Assembly: GCA_021234155.1 (NCBI GenBank)
Contig: JAJEKV010000020.1
Location: 938,938-1,002,937 of the forward strand
Reading direction: 5' to 3'
Source: Isoetes taiwanensis
Taxonomy: Eukaryota > Streptophyta > Lycopodiopsida > Isoetales > Isoetaceae
Length of the DNA stretch: 64,000 nucleotides
The notes under the pieces are model-generated. The model worked only from the letters and a program-made list of their open reading frames with translations. It was not told where the DNA came from and made no database searches. Made by a program: the position numbers and the translations under genes. The first letter of the stretch is position 1. Every line of letters begins with the position of its first letter. Below are positions 1 to 12,129 of the stretch, one piece after another.

Positions 1-487
1 AAACTGCGTTGGACATATAAAGCATAAACTGAACAAGCGTGTTGTTACTACCTGAGGAAGAACATGGTATAGGAGCTGTTGCAAGCATGACTCTAGCCCG
101 CCTGTTGCTAGATCCGAAAATCAGCCCCATCGCTACTGTTTAAAAAAGCCGATTACCCTAGTTCCATTCCACGTTCTTCTTCATGGCGACATTTCTGTTC
201 ACCATGGAATTCAGCAATTCATAGATGTATTCAGCATCAAAGATTTGATTGGAAAAACCACACCACATAAGCCTTGCCCATGTCTGGCATGAACCACCAG
301 CAAAGCGGAAAACACACATCGGAAACAATTTTTAGAGACCCTAAACTCGATGGTTGCACGTCTTTTTTAGCCCTTTAAAAAAAAATTAATACAAAAAACA
401 ATATGGTCCACCCTCAGCAAATATAGAGAAATTTAATCACGATCGTAGGATTTTGCTTCTCATAAAAAGATCAGTGGCCAAGAAACG
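1..487. other. no clear gene; probably interior of a T1-family element
   Basis: No convincing gene was found. The stretch ends at a T1-type terminus (488-607). By analogy with the other T1 ends at 12 kb and 33.8 kb it may hold a captured gene piece on the minus strand. A short open stretch around 190-260 (minus, reading like FDAEYIYELLNSMVNRN) is the best candidate, and I do not recognise it. Confidence 0.3.
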
Positions 488-607
488 GTGCACTCTATAA
501 ATACTGTTTAGTACACATAGATGAATACGACCACCAAATCATAGAAAAACCTTAGTAAAAAGCGTACAAAAACATAAAAAAGACCCCTCGTTATTATGCT
601 ATATATT
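488..607 (+). repeat. T1-family terminal repeat, diverged copy
   Basis: About 120 bp starting GTGCACTCTATAAATACTG and ending near CGTTATTATGCTATATATT. It aligns along its length with the termini at 12050-12129, 24932-25050 and 33786-33905, and in inverse with 19110-19230. It is the most diverged of the five copies. It probably marks the right edge of an element whose left side lies outside the window. Confidence 0.6.
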
Positions 608-1237
608 GTGTTCGCCATCAACTCATCTCTTTCGGTTTTCCAGGCAACACATTCAAGGTTGTTGGCGACCATTTCTCATTAGGGTTTTCCTCGAAAACCC
701 GAAAGGGCGGGGTTTTTTATCTTGATGAGAAGTTGTCGCCATTACCCTTTTATATTGCCTGTGCACATTTCTTTTTACGGGGTAGTCCGATATTGTTCCT
801 ATGGTCGGCTACCCCTCTCTATTCTTCCAAACATTGTATACTGCTGCTGTGATGAATGACAAGCCTATCTATCGGCCGGTTTTGTGTCTCTTGCGAGTCC
901 TTTCCCAGAATTACATGCTTTGATAATGCTCTTTTGCCTCTGTAATTTGTAATATGAAGTTCTCGATATCAATGTCATCGAATGACTAATTTTTCTAACA
1001 ATGTCATTCTACTTGATTTCTATATTTGGAGAGTTTGATCGAAATGGCAATGAACATCTTCATGTGCATCGAACATATTCTTGTGATATGGATTTGTGGA
1101 GTGTCTGAAATGTGAAAGTATATTGTTGACTAATAGTTCATATAAACATGTGAAAACTTTAGAATTAAGCAAGAAAGTTACATATTTGAAACAATATGTT
1201 GTTGAAAGAGTGGCAAACACAAAATTCATGAGTGCTC
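608..1237. other. non-coding, no feature recognised
   Basis: AT-rich sequence with only short spurious open frames. From about 1150 it becomes similar to 39030-39170, the flank of the second GIY-YIG copy, so its end belongs to that dispersed repeat. Confidence 0.4.
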
Positions 1238-1289
1238 CTAGCTCATGTATAGTAGCATCTTCTTGATTTTGTAAAATGTCGGCTGTCCT

Positions 1290-1500
1290 TTTTTTTTTCT
1301 ACGTTTTAAGTACCAGCATTTCTTAGAACTGGATGGGTTGCTCTGTAAGTTGTTGTATCCGTGCATTGTTGTATTTAATTTTGCAATGTAAGTTTTCTCT
1401 AGTTTGTTTGCCTCTTTTTTGTCTTGTGTTTGATGGAGTATTTCCAATTTGAAATTGTCTACTGCTAGATGATAGAGATTTGCGTCGTTATTATGATGCG
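1290..1500 (-). pseudogene. GIY-YIG endonuclease C-terminal fragment (Penelope-type)
   Basis: The minus-strand reading matches the C-terminal two thirds of the GIY-YIG ORF at 39165-39539. Both share NFKLEILHQTQDKKEANKLE, then YIAKLNTT, GYNNLQSNP and WYLKRR. The N-terminal GIY-YIG core (the IYKI and YIGQS motifs of the other copy) is absent: similarity stops near 1495. GIY-YIG nucleases of this kind are the endonuclease domain of Penelope-like retroelements in plants and animals. Downstream flanking DNA is also shared with the 39 kb copy, so this is a dispersed, 5'-truncated repeat and not a stand-alone gene. Confidence 0.6.
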
Positions 1501-1519
1501 AGTGTGGGTAGTGGTCCAA

Positions 1520-2545
1520 AAAAGGGATACAAAATAGTAACCTTGGGTTATCATGAGGTCCATTAGTGTGCTAGCAAATATATATTTCTAGATCCACAAT
1601 GTATTGTAAATAGTCTGGGATGCTCATTCATCAAGAACAAAACAACCATGCTCCCAGCATCCAATGGATAAATAATTGGATGAAGAGCCTGGGTCAAGAG
1701 CCTGAGTTGTTGCTCCTGTTGAAGATTTCGTAGGGACACAACAACACCTATTGTCGGCAACCAACATTGTAAGGCAACCCAAGCAGTAAATACCCTTGAA
1801 ATGACTTGCAAGTGAGATTTCAACATAATTTGGTCGCGATGTTTGGCAAAATAAATGAAGCCTGATGATCAAAAGATCATGGTTTATATTAAACACAAAA
1901 AAAATCTACCCATCTACAAGATGTTTTGCTTCACTCATTCTTTTCCACAACAATTCTTCACCTTGGAAATGCTAAACATTGTACTATGTAGCGCATGTAC
2001 GAGGTTCCATGTACCTATTTTCAAGATTGTAGACATCCCACATATATTATTCTATTAGAATATAAACGAATGTTCCATTAGAACAAAGCCTACTAAACTG
2101 CAACTAGCCTAATAAATTGCAATTGCAAGACTTCATTGACATGCATATTTATTGTTGGGCTAATACAATGCTTAAATGTGGATGTCCATAATGAAGTGCA
2201 AAATTGCAGCCACACTGTGATGGAGGCAGATAGTTGGTACCATTTTTCCCACGTGGTTAATTGGTTATTATGGAAAAACCTAACTTGACACTTCCATAAT
2301 GCAGATTACATGGTCCCAAAGGACATTCATTAAATGTATCCGCTGTATTTGCAAAGGATATTCATTTATTGTATCTGCTGTACACATGGGAGATATTTAT
2401 GACAAAGCCTAGTTGAATGTCATCTGCACATTTTGGATAATGGAATTGCAGTGTAAAGGTTGTAGATTGTGGGACATTGCATCAAATATCGCCTAACATT
2501 AGTGTTAAAACCACAACAAAAAAAACTCCCCATCCGACTCTGGCT
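1520..2545. other. non-coding, no feature recognised
   Basis: No gene, RNA or repeat structure that I can support. Open frames here are short and have no family-like motifs. Confidence 0.4.
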
Positions 2546-2549
2546 CTCA

Positions 2550-2885
2550 CAGTGCTAATTTCTAGTTACAAAATAAAAGTGTAGTTTTCGTCTTCCGAAT
2601 GATTGGAAAGACATTAGAATCTCCAAAACATGGCAATAATATATTAATCTGTTGCAATATTATATGATGACTGGACTTGCGTTGCTTGCTGGGCTTTTCG
2701 TCGAGCATGCACTTAAATCTAAAGGTAAAAACCTTGTGCACGCATAGAAATGTATGGATGGTCATAATGCTTGCATGCATACACATATTGACAAGCGCAT
2801 TTTCCACAACGATATCCTTGTAGTTAGATAAATTGATGCGCTACAATATCCTTGTAGTTAGATACGTTGATGTGACATGTGTTTG
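2550..2885 (-). repeat. dispersed repeat, inverted copy of 27340-27990
   Basis: Reverse-complement matches to the 27.3-28.0 kb region include the blocks at 2755-2880 (containing GCATGCATACACATATTGAC and ACAACGATATCCTTGTAG) and 2560-2720 (AGACATTAGAATCTCC, ATATTATATGATGACTGG, GCTGGGCTTTTC). The 27 kb copy carries about 300 bp of extra sequence between the two blocks. No coding capacity is evident. Confidence 0.7.
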
Positions 2886-2919
2886 CATAGTGAAGAGCAT
2901 AGTGAAGGGCAATGGTGAA

Positions 2920-3031
2920 GAGCATGCCGTGGATGCCTTGCCGTCTGCAGTCGACGCCAATGGTCATGTGTAGCAAAGAGCATGCCGTGGATGCCTTGCC
3001 GTCTGCAGTCGACGCCAATGGTCATGTGTAG
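2920..3031. repeat. tandem duplication, 58-bp unit
   Basis: Two adjacent copies beginning GAGCATGCCGTGGATGCC, at 2920 and 2978. They are essentially identical, which implies a recent duplication. Confidence 0.85.
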
Positions 3032-4249
3032 GAATTCTGCACCTTTGAAATTCCCATGGGTCCTTGCCTCCAAAAAACAGAAGGCCCTTCATAGTTATAA
3101 AAGGGGGAAATTATCTCATTCTCTTCAATTTATGAAGCATCATATTGAAGAGCTTATGATGTATATGAAAGTTGATTTGTTGCTGACATAATGGGTAAAG
3201 ACAGTAAGGGAGGGACCTTAGTTTTAAGCGCGCAAGATGCTCCTTTGAGCATCAAGGACCATTGGTAGTTGTCACTTTGAACTTATCCCGAACAGGATAC
3301 TGAGGTGGTTGTCACTGCTTGTTTCATGTCACCATGACAAGCAGTTTGGAGTACAATATTTTGACGAAATTATAAACCTAGTTGTGAACTACTGAGGTCA
3401 GAGGATATGGACCATCCACTGATGGCCTCTTGAAGAAAGATTATGAGAAATTAGGAATGCATGGTACTTAGTTTTTTCCCTCAGCTATTGTGTTCAAGCT
3501 TTCGTGAACTAGCTGATAGGTATTGAACAAAAAGTGCTGAGAATAAACAGGACAGCCATCTTTGTGCAATGGAAGTCCACTTCAGCTAGCATGAGGACCT
3601 TCGGGTTGAACAAGAAATTTGATGCTTTGAGCTTTAGTTATTATATTCCTCTAGCTGGTGCCAAAAATAGTCAAAGATAGTTCCAAGAGTAAGAAACTGC
3701 TGGCTTTTCTCACTATTTCCACTACTTCCTGTGCAGACCCAGCAACAAGGAGTGTATGAAGTTAAATAACACCTTTGCAAAGATAAAGGATGTGGAGCAG
3801 GAAGACGGTATGAATTTCAATTAGATTTACAATGGGCTTTTGATTTTCATGGGATTGTATAAAACATGGTCAAAAAATGTGGATAAATCATGCAATTTGT
3901 CTTGTCTTGGCAGTCATGCCAGCATTAACTTCTAAGGAAAAAAGCTCTGGGACGTTTCATATATCTTCCCTAACCAAGGAATGCATGTTGCTATCATTAA
4001 TGTGTGTAGCAGCATATGCATTATTAATGCGCGTTATTTTATTGCTAGATCTACTAGCTAGGTTTAATTAGTATTTGTTACCTAGAATTTAGATAATGTA
4101 CCTATTACCAGAACACAACAATTCAATGACTTGATTTTGCAGTATGTATAAGTCTTCTCAAAATACCTTTCAGGTAGTACTTGACTCAAATCGTGCCTTT
4201 GCAAAGGATTGGGTGTTACCTCATAGTTGTTTAAAATCTCCTAGTTATG
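3032..4249. other. no gene supported
   Basis: Plus-strand open stretches around 3560-3800 and 3877-4071 have no motif I recognise and are interrupted by stops. Nothing else is evident. Confidence 0.35.
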
Positions 4250-4556
4250 TAGTTATTGTTTTCATTATATCCAATGCTACACATGTTAAAGCTAGAAGTG
4301 TTAATCATACAATAAGACTAAAATTATGCAGGTGTAGATCTCCCATTTATATAGTGCCCAACTTTTGTCGGTTGTTGAAACTTCGCCAACAGTGCACGAC
4401 GTCTTTCTCCTCCAGATTCTGTAATTGTTGATTTCATTATATCCAATGCTATACATGTTAAAGCTAGAAGTGTTAATCATACAATAAGACTAAAATCATG
4501 CAGGTGTATATCTCGCATTTATATAGTGCCCAACTTTTGCTGGTTGTTGAAACTTC
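4250..4556. repeat. tandem duplication, about 172-bp period
   Basis: Blocks starting TTTCATTATATCCAATGCT at 4260 and 4432 are about 124 bp long and nearly identical. They share GTTAATCATACAATAAGAC and ATATAGTGCCCAACTTTTG. Diverged spacer separates them. Confidence 0.8.
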
Positions 4557-4634
4557 TGCCAATAGGTACACACGTCTTTCTACTCCAGATGAAGGAGTGA
4601 CTTGCCTTAAAGACACCACTCTGAATTATCAATT

Positions 4635-4650
4635 GGCATCATCTACTTTT
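4635..4650. repeat. target-site duplication of the LINE, left copy
   Basis: GGCATCATCTACTTTT, identical to 7684-7699. It is followed directly by a T run, the poly(A) tail of a minus-strand LINE. Confidence 0.85.
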
Positions 4651-7600
4651 TTTTTTGAAGAACTGTGTCAGCAATATATTAAAAGAATGGTAATGTTACA
4701 AAGCAAGTGAGGAGGAAGGAGAACTGCCCCAAAGAGACAGTGATACCTCGACACTCCACAACAACTACAACTCTACTGCTGTACAAACTGACCATCACCA
4801 TCTACCACACCCAAGAAGTCCCGCCAAATGGAAAACTTCCGCTCTACTAATCCCGGGAACACCAAAAAGCTTTGAAATAGCTTGTACCTGAGTCGAGGAA
4901 TCAGAGAGGTGCAGGTTCTTTGAATCCCCCGAAGATCCACAACCGCTAAGCCGCTTCCAAATCAACCACACCAACCAAGCCACACACGGATGCAAGGCTT
5001 TGCCCGTCTGGCGGCCAAGCACCGGGATATACATGAAGCAGCAATTGTTGGCTATTCAATCTCACCAAAAGTAGAGTCGACCCAATCCCGTGCAACCCGC
5101 AAGTGAGGGCATAAAACCGCGGACAATGCTCCACAGTCTCACGATGAAGGCCACAACAAGGGCAAAGAGGGCTCACACCCGCCTAAACCGACTCACAAGG
5201 ACATTCACCACGATCTGGCCGGTGCACCACCGGCCACGAAGCACCAACCTTTGGTGGGGAAGAGAGCTCCATGTCCACGCCCAAACCGAAGCCCATCGAG
5301 AACCCGGGAAGTGCAGAGACCACTTGCCCAGAGGGCAGAGTGTCATGAATAGCCAACACCCGGTAACAAGACCGCACAAAACAAGAAGATACAACATCGG
5401 ATGAACCTTCCAAACCCGCACCACCACATCACCCCGAGGGACTATAGGTATGTGTAGCGGAATACTCCCCCGCCACTTGTTCCCAGATAGCCCAGTCAAC
5501 GCCCTTCAGCGAAAGCGAGCTCGAAAGAACTCCCAATGGCTAGACCATCGACCATCCCAATACCAATCCTCCAAGGTGAGCAGGCAGCTTCGCCTCCAAC
5601 GGGCTCAAGGTCCAGAGCATGCTGCGATGTGACAAGGGCAAGCAATGCGGGGGGTAGAGGAACCCACAAGAAAGGGAGAAGAGTGGTGATAAACTGAGGC
5701 ATAATCTAGCGGGAAGAGCACACGCCGCGTGATCCCAAGCCCGCAACACCCCCCGTGAGAAAAGGGGATGCATGTGGGAAAGGCCGGAGACCATACAAGC
5801 GGTGCCGGGCAACTCTACATGCACAGATGACTTTCCAAATGCCACACAATGGCGAAGAGATTGCCACAATAGTGCCGCACCGGGAGAAGATGCTCCATCT
5901 GCTTGAGCGCGCTCCAAATAAACTTAGAGACCAACACCTTACTATGCGGTGCCAAATCCAGAATGGCCAAGCCCCCCATCCGGGGCATGGAGACACTTCC
6001 ACCAAGCCACTTTAACAACCGCCCCTTCATCATCCCGCCCCACACAAAATTTCGAACAATCTTATCCAAAGCCACGTATCTTACCCTCGGGAGCTAACAT
6101 CGCAGAATCTGATATACACATGAGTGCTACAAAGCAATCGACTTGGCAATAGTGATCCCACCGCCATGGACAACTTGCTACCCTTCCACCAATTGAGGTG
6201 TTTACGCAACCCCGCAAAATCTCATCCCACACCCTCCCCATGGAAACATCCCTCCAAAGGGAATACCCAGCGACTTAGTACACACATTACCTGGAAGCAC
6301 CTTCCAAGGGAATAGAGCCAAACAAGGGGGAGGCGGAGTCAACTGGGCCCATAATGCGGAGCATTTACCCCAATTCAGAAGAATGCCCGAGGCCAAGGAG
6401 AAAGTATCCACAAACCCTTCACATTCATTAAATTCCTCTCTTACGCCACCAAGAAGAGAAAAGTGTCATCGGCGAGGCCCCGGTTAATAATCTGGTGACT
6501 ACCATCCTGCATCCAAGCCCGACCACCACCCCCTCCTCCACTGCAGACAAAAAACAAGCGGAGGCAGTGCCTCTGCCACAATCAGTAAACAAAAATGGTG
6601 CCAAAGGGCACCCCCGGCGCACCCCCCCGCCTAAGGAGAAAAAGGGGAGGGTTCACCCAACACACCACCGTAGCAGGTGTTGACCTATCTTGACTTCATG
6701 ATCGTCTCTGTAAAGCGTGGACCACGACCCAACGCTAACATCATGGCGGAACAAGAACTCCCCCGGACACTATCATAAGCTTTGGCAAAGTCAAGCTTAA
6801 GATAGGCAATGCCTTGATTTGTTCTCGGGCCCAATAAAGGCCCTCATAAGCTAGCGGCAACATTAGACAAAATGTTCCTCGAGGGAACAAACCCGCATCG
6901 CACCTTACTAATGGAAGAAGTCAACACCGGCTTCAACTTTCGGCGGGGCTTTCGCAATAATCTTGTACACAAGAGGACAACAAGGATATAGGCCTCAATC
7001 ATTAATAGTAGAAATTTGCTTAACCTTAGGAATCAAGGAAATGCATGCGGTATTCAAGATCCTATCCATGTGAGAAGACTGCGGCAACTCAAGATGCACC
7101 TGGTACAGACTCACCAGCCCACTCCCAATAAGTGAAAAAAGAACTCCCACGGGGATGCCATCCAGCCCGGGACATTTATCCTTGGCCATGCACATACATG
7201 CCTCCGCTTAAATCCTCTCTGGGAGCTCACGCTCCAAGCTCTCCGTTGGTGAGGCAAAATAGATGGCTTAACGGCCCCCCAAAACAAGCTCCCGCATCTC
7301 ACGCTCATAGGGAAGAGGCGCTGCGAAAAAAAACCCCGAGAAATGAGCATGCACATACCTCGCAACTCGTGGGATCCTCCAAAGTCCGGCCATCGCAAAG
7401 CAAAGGGACGCCATAGATCTTAGCGCATATCGCATTTGCCTAGCTGCTCAAGAACAAAACGAACTTGTATCCCCCTCCTTCAACCAGGTAAGGGCTGCCT
7501 TCACACAGCGCCTCATGCACTTTAACCTCGCTCCAAAGCAACAATCTGCCGCAACCTTTGCATTCTCCCTAATGCCATCGGAAGTTGCGCAAAGAATCAT

Positions 7601-7683
7601 CTCAACTCGATAAAGACTATGCAACTCCCTCGCCTCCCGCGCCGCACACGCCCTACCAAAGACCTTAGCAAAAGCGCTTCACC
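4651..7683 (-). mobile_element. L1-type LINE, 5'-truncated, minus strand
   Basis: A 3.03 kb insertion bounded by the 16-bp duplication GGCATCATCTACTTTT. It begins (plus strand) with a T run, as expected for the poly(A) tail of a minus-strand LINE. It is visibly more GC-rich than its AT-rich surroundings. The interior holds a decayed LINE reverse-transcriptase ORF with a C-terminal zinc knuckle. The 5' part (endonuclease and ORF1) is missing, the usual outcome of target-primed reverse transcription. Confidence 0.85.
4795..7620 (-). pseudogene. LINE reverse transcriptase remnant
   Basis: Read on the minus strand in several broken frames. PGLDGIP and LIPK (about 7170-7030) are the fingers motifs of L1-type plant RTs. 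GCPLAPFLF (about 6615-6590) is the motif-B region. IVRNFVWGG and PRMGGLAILDL (about 6060-5950) match the downstream connection region. CPCCGLHRETVEH (about 5165-5125) is a zf-RVT-type C-terminal zinc knuckle. The catalytic YADD block is not visible in an open frame, and there are many stops and frameshifts. In the family this protein nicks target DNA and copies LINE RNA there. This copy cannot do so. Confidence 0.8.
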
Positions 7684-7699
7684 GGCATCATCTACTTTT
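7684..7699. repeat. target-site duplication of the LINE, right copy
   Basis: GGCATCATCTACTTTT, identical to 4635-4650. It marks the 5' edge of the minus-strand LINE. Confidence 0.85.
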
Positions 7700-8199
7700 G
7701 CAAGGTCATCCTGAATTTTTCAGCTGTCTGCCATAAGAAAGGTCTGTGCACTATTTTGCTAATAATTCTTGATTTAAGCTTCCCATAATAGATAATAAAA
7801 TTAGGCCAGTCCTTCATACCCATTAATATCTGTATTTCAATTTCAAGATTTTGGATTGAACAGAAGGCACAGATGTTCTACATATGCAAAGTACGATGCA
7901 AATTTCTGTGCATATTCTGAAGCGTGAAGGAAAGTTATTGCTTCTAAAGGTAAGCATTATGGGCTATGGCTAACCATGGGTCCTTGTATTTTTAAGTTTT
8001 CCATTGCATGTACAACTATTTATCATGATTAATGGGTTTCCTGGAGAAATTCTGTTGCAAAATGACCTTCTGTTGATGAACAGATCTAAATATCTTAAAC
8101 AATGTCATCTGCACAATATATCTTTAGCCTTCTCAATCTATTTCAGAGAACAACTTGTTTACTCATGGAACATCTTTGCCTGGCTAAAAGTATGTATGG

Positions 8200-8335
8200 C
8201 AGCTATGTAATAATGGGAAAAATGCCCAACTTGTGTTTGATAAAATGCCAGAACATGATGTAATTTCATGGAATTCCTTAATCTTGGATTGAGATCATGG
8301 TTATGCACAAGGACCCCTGAAACAATGCAATTAAC
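8200..8335 (+). pseudogene. PPR (PLS-type) gene fragment
   Basis: The plus strand reads AQLVFDKMPEHDVISWNSLI at about 8220-8280, a textbook L/S-type pentatricopeptide repeat junction. A frame change then leads to GYAQGP. Stops and a frameshift occur within 130 bp, and no further repeats are seen. PPR proteins bind organellar RNA, and PLS types often guide C-to-U editing. This is only a relic. Confidence 0.65.
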
Positions 8336-9340
8336 GAGCTTGGTGCTTGATGATATCGCTTTTTACATCTTTTTTTGCATTTTTTTAACACTTTTTCTGC
8401 TATCTAGTAACATGCTAATCAACATTTTATCCGTCATGCATGCTACAATACTACTTTTGGGAATTGTTAAACAAAAAAAATCCCATGCCAACACTAATGA
8501 CAAGAACTCATGCAAAAAATAAAATCTACAAATACTTAATTTATGACTACCATAAGATAATAAAGGTCATAGAATCGTATTTTTGAAGTACAACATAATA
8601 AAGGTCATCAATCGTGTTTTTTAAGGATGACAAATTCTATTCAATATTCCATCACCAAAAAAATAAAAATGCCTGAAGCCTAGTCTAGTCCTAAGACTAT
8701 TTAGACTTTAGTGATACTAATCCCGTTTGGGAAATTAATCACACAATTGGCAGTCCTGCTAAAAGATAGGTGCCTTCTTTTAGTAGGCCTTGATCTGAAT
8801 AAATTCATGTTTTCAAAAAATAAACATATTATCAAGTAATACTGTTCAATTCAATATAGTGCTTTTATTCCTATCTTACTAGCTTTTATCTATCATGCAG
8901 ATCAAAGTCATTTATAGTTATCCTACATTTATCAATCATGAAGATGTATTTTAGCTTATAGTAACCCATGTATTGACCAACCCTATGATCTAATATTTTC
9001 TTAAATTGTAAACTGCATATACCACATTTTATCTCATGCATTATGAACAAATGTCATAAAATCATTCTATTTTCTGAAATGCCATTATGTCATTGATTCA
9101 AACTAACAGATATATTGCAAAAATCAGATTTGCAAAAGATCTTACATGTAATTTCATAATATGTTCCATACACATTATCTAGTATCATCCTTTAACAGAA
9201 ATAATATATGATCACTGTTTTATATTATTCAGAAGCAAACTTATCCGTGCTCGCATCTTGAAAGCTTCAAAAAAGAGAGATAGTAGGAGAGATAGACCCG
9301 GTTACCTGCAGCAAAAACAAATGCATATTAGCCTTTTTGG
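8336..9340. other. non-coding AT-rich stretch
   Basis: No gene, RNA or ordered repeat supported. Confidence 0.4.
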
Positions 9341-9806
9341 GTAATCACTAACATTATTAACACAAACCATTGCATTTGACACATTTAAATTAAAATCCCT
9401 TTTAAACCCCCTTTGGTTTGGGTGCATATTCACACGGGGGATTACTTCGGGCAACGAGAGCTGTCGGATGGGCATATTTGCCCTTTATTCCAAGATCTGG
9501 ACCATACATAGCAATCCTCGTTTGTGGGGTAAGTTTTTGTATATTGTATATTAAGGTTTGCAAAATACTATAAGGTTTGAGAGAATGTACTTAATGGTGT
9601 TAATTTTATACATGTGTTGTAAATTTTTTGAGGCTCTCGCTGCCCTACGTAACCCCCCGTGTGAAATATGCACCCAAACCAAAGGGGGTTTAAAAGGGAT
9701 TTTAATTTAAATGTGTCAAATGCAATGGTTTGTGTTAATAATGTTAGTTGTGAGTTAATGGTTTGTGTTAACTAAAAAAATTTTTGGCCTTGGGGCCTTC
9801 GGAATA
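9341..9806. mobile_element. T2-family TIR element, copy 1 (non-autonomous)
   Basis: Long imperfect inverted repeats. The left arm contains TTTGGTTTGGGTGCATATTC followed by CACACGGGGG. The right arm contains the reverse, CCCCCCGTGTGAAATATGC then ACCCAAACCAAAGGGGG. The outer parts (AACATTATTAACACAAACC and GGTTTGTGTTAATAATGTT) also pair. The right edge reads GGCCTTGGGGCCTT. There is no coding sequence. This copy lacks the MITE present in copy 2 and so serves as an empty-site reference. Confidence 0.8.
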
Positions 9807-10553
9807 AGAGTCAATGCTCTGAGACCAACACACCTACATTCTTACTGTCTTAACCACACGCAATTGCTAGCCCCTAGCCTAGCATTCTTGATGTCTTGAT
9901 TCCCCCTACACTCATATTCTTATCGTCTTCAACACATGCAAATGGTATCCCCTACATTATCATCGCATCTTCTATAATTGGATTTTTTTGAGAATGACTA
10001 AATTTAAAAGAATGAACTCCCAATTTATGCTAGTAGAAGAGTTAAAAAATTCGCTAAACACCCACAAATAAGGGGTTCACCAACGAGCTGGATCCAAAAA
10101 AGGGGTTTTTTGCTTGGTTGCAAAGAAACAACTTTGTGTTGGAGCCCATCGGATCAACTCTTGCGAGATAAACCATGTCGCACGTGGGTCGGCCAAGTTG
10201 GAAGTTAACACAAGGCGGTGGATAGAAAGTGAAAGGTGGTAGGGGAAGAAGCTGAAAGCGGTACATTCTAGAAGAAAAAGGTGGATTGAAAAAAACGGTA
10301 GATCTCTCGAAGGCAAAATCCGGAGAGTGGTAAAATCTATAGCAAATTTTTCCTTGACTAAAATAATCTGCGCATGGAGATCAAAGGAGGCAAAATCCCA
10401 TCAATAAAAGAGCAAACCGGTTTCAAATCCTTATGTAAATATTAGGCCAAATGATTACGGGAAAAGTGGTTTGCTACAAAATCTAGTATGCGAAATGTAA
10501 ATCCCCAAAAAGCGACTTTAACGTGGAAGGTAAATATCGGGACTCAACCCAAC

Positions 10554-10670
10554 TTGGATTTCTAATAGTATTAATCTTATACAAGTTAACCATTACGCAG
10601 AAAAGACCTTTGGATTTCAAATAGTATTAATCTTGTACAAATTAGCCATTTAATAAAAGACCTTTGGAAG
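10554..10670. repeat. tandem duplication, about 57 bp
   Basis: Two adjacent diverged copies around TTGGATTTCTAATAGTATTA and TTGGATTTCAAATAGTATTA, both ending near AGACCTTTGG. Confidence 0.7.
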
Positions 10671-10909
10671 ATGCATACTAGTGCTCCAATTCAAGTTCAT
10701 ATCTACGGAAAATGCATATTTGTTTTGCCTTTGGACCATAAAATGACGAACTTCCATTTAATCTTTTGAAATCCGTATAGTGAAAGGGCTCATGGTAAAA
10801 CTTCCAAGACATTCAAACCACTTGACAATAGATGTTGACTGTACCATATTCTCCAAAATTTAAAACCCCTTGGAAATCACGTGGTGTCCTAATGTAGTCG
10901 GTTAAGGAA

Positions 10910-11040
10910 CTACGCTAATAAAGAAGAATAAATTAGTTCACGAAACTCCAATGTTCCAAAAAATCTATTTTAAAACTATGGTAGTAAAGAAGAATGAATC
11001 AGTTCATGAAACTCCAATATTATTAAATCTGTTCTAAAGG
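10910..11040. repeat. tandem duplication, about 64 bp
   Basis: AAAGAAGAATAAATTAGTTC and AAAGAAGAATGAATCAGTTC with shared following sequence (GAAACTCCAAT). The surrounding 9.8-11.6 kb holds no gene I can support. Confidence 0.65.
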
Positions 11041-11689
11041 GCAAAATCCACTTGAACAACTACAATGCTGTGGATGCATCATACAGCGACACACAGAGAG
11101 GGATATTGACGATCTAAGGCACAAAAATGAGAGCCATGCACTAGTACAAACTGTCTTTTTGCATCTACACTAGAACGACCGATTGGAAAAGGTTTACTTA
11201 CTCACAAGAAGAGTACGAGAGATTGTCCACTTCTGTCCCCGGCCGACAATGGAGAAGGGCGGCCAATGTGTGGGAATAAAGGAGTGCAACAGCGAAACTG
11301 TCGCAATACCACCGATGGTGGAGATCTCCGAAGCTGTAATGGCGCCCATCGCCTTCCGTTAGGGCAAAAGAGCAGGGCCGATCTGAGCATTTGCAGCCGG
11401 ATATGCAGGGCCAATGATGCTTTCAATAGGCAATTCTAGCAACAAATTCCTGTGTTGGAGGGACAATATTGGGTCCTAGTAATTGAGTTTGGCTTCATTC
11501 TCAAGCCACAAAACTAATGCCGTCTGCAGATTATAACTCTGTAAGAATCTGCATCTTGTGCCCAACTACTTGATGAATCCCCAAGATGGAAAATTCTTCT
11601 GCAAAAGATCCGAAACACTGCCCTAGTTAATTTCTGTTCTACAGACCTGATTTCCCATGGAGATTATCAAGTCTTCAATCCTTCTTCTT

Positions 11690-11953
11690 TCGACCCAAAC
11701 AATGGCATGCTCGAGGTTGGATCGAGGGGATGAAGCAGGGCTTAGGAGCGGTGGCAGGAGAGAAGGTGCGGTAGAGTGTAATATCTGGAATGGGTTCTTT
11801 GTATTCAGGGCCAGCAGTAGGGTCCGTGATCTGCCATGGTGCCTTTAGTTTCTTCAGCAAAGCCTGGGCCGACGACACCATTTTCTTCACTGCCGCCATA
11901 GCTACCCTAAACCTGTGCAGGCCTAGATGGAAAGAACGGATAATTCTAAACAA
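11690..11953 (-). pseudogene. captured 5' gene fragment, unidentified small protein
   Basis: The minus strand has a plausible plant start: TTTAGGGTAGCTATGGCGG, then a frame starting at 11899 that reads MAAVKKMVSSAQALLKK, then PWQITDPTAGPEYKEPIPD, then YRTFSPATAPKPCFIPS. The basic, Ala/Ser-rich start followed by a Pro-rich segment resembles the N-terminus of a small mitochondrial membrane-complex protein, but I cannot name it. The likeness ends near 11700. The fragment lies about 100 bp inside a T1 right end (12050-12129) in antisense, as do the fragments at 24.0-24.7 and 33.3-33.5 kb. Capture by that element is inferred. Confidence 0.5.
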
Positions 11954-12049
11954 GTTAACAAGCTGAACCCTAAAAAAGCCCTAAAAATAATGGGAGGATA
12001 TCCACCACAGGATTTCCCCCCTTTTCTAAATCAACGGCTAACAAAAGGG

Positions 12050-12129
12050 TGCACTCTAGAAATAATGAAAACCTTAGAGAAAACAGTACAAAAACAGAAA
12101 AAAAACCCCCTGTTATAATGCTAGATATT
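12050..12129 (+). repeat. T1-family right terminus (shortened copy)
   Basis: Starts GCACTCTAGAAATAATG and ends AACCCCCTGTTATAATGCTAGATATT (26 bases, here as positions 12104-12129). It lacks about 40 bp from the middle compared with 24932-25050. It is followed by CAC, as in the 33.9 kb copy. Confidence 0.75.

Noticed and set aside
7111-7416. paired open frames on both strands in the GC-rich block
   Set aside because: They overlap the LINE RT remnant. Long spurious frames are expected in GC-rich decayed coding DNA.
10054-10316. overlapping minus-strand frames of 70 and 79 codons
   Set aside because: No motif, no splice context and low complexity. No support as genes.
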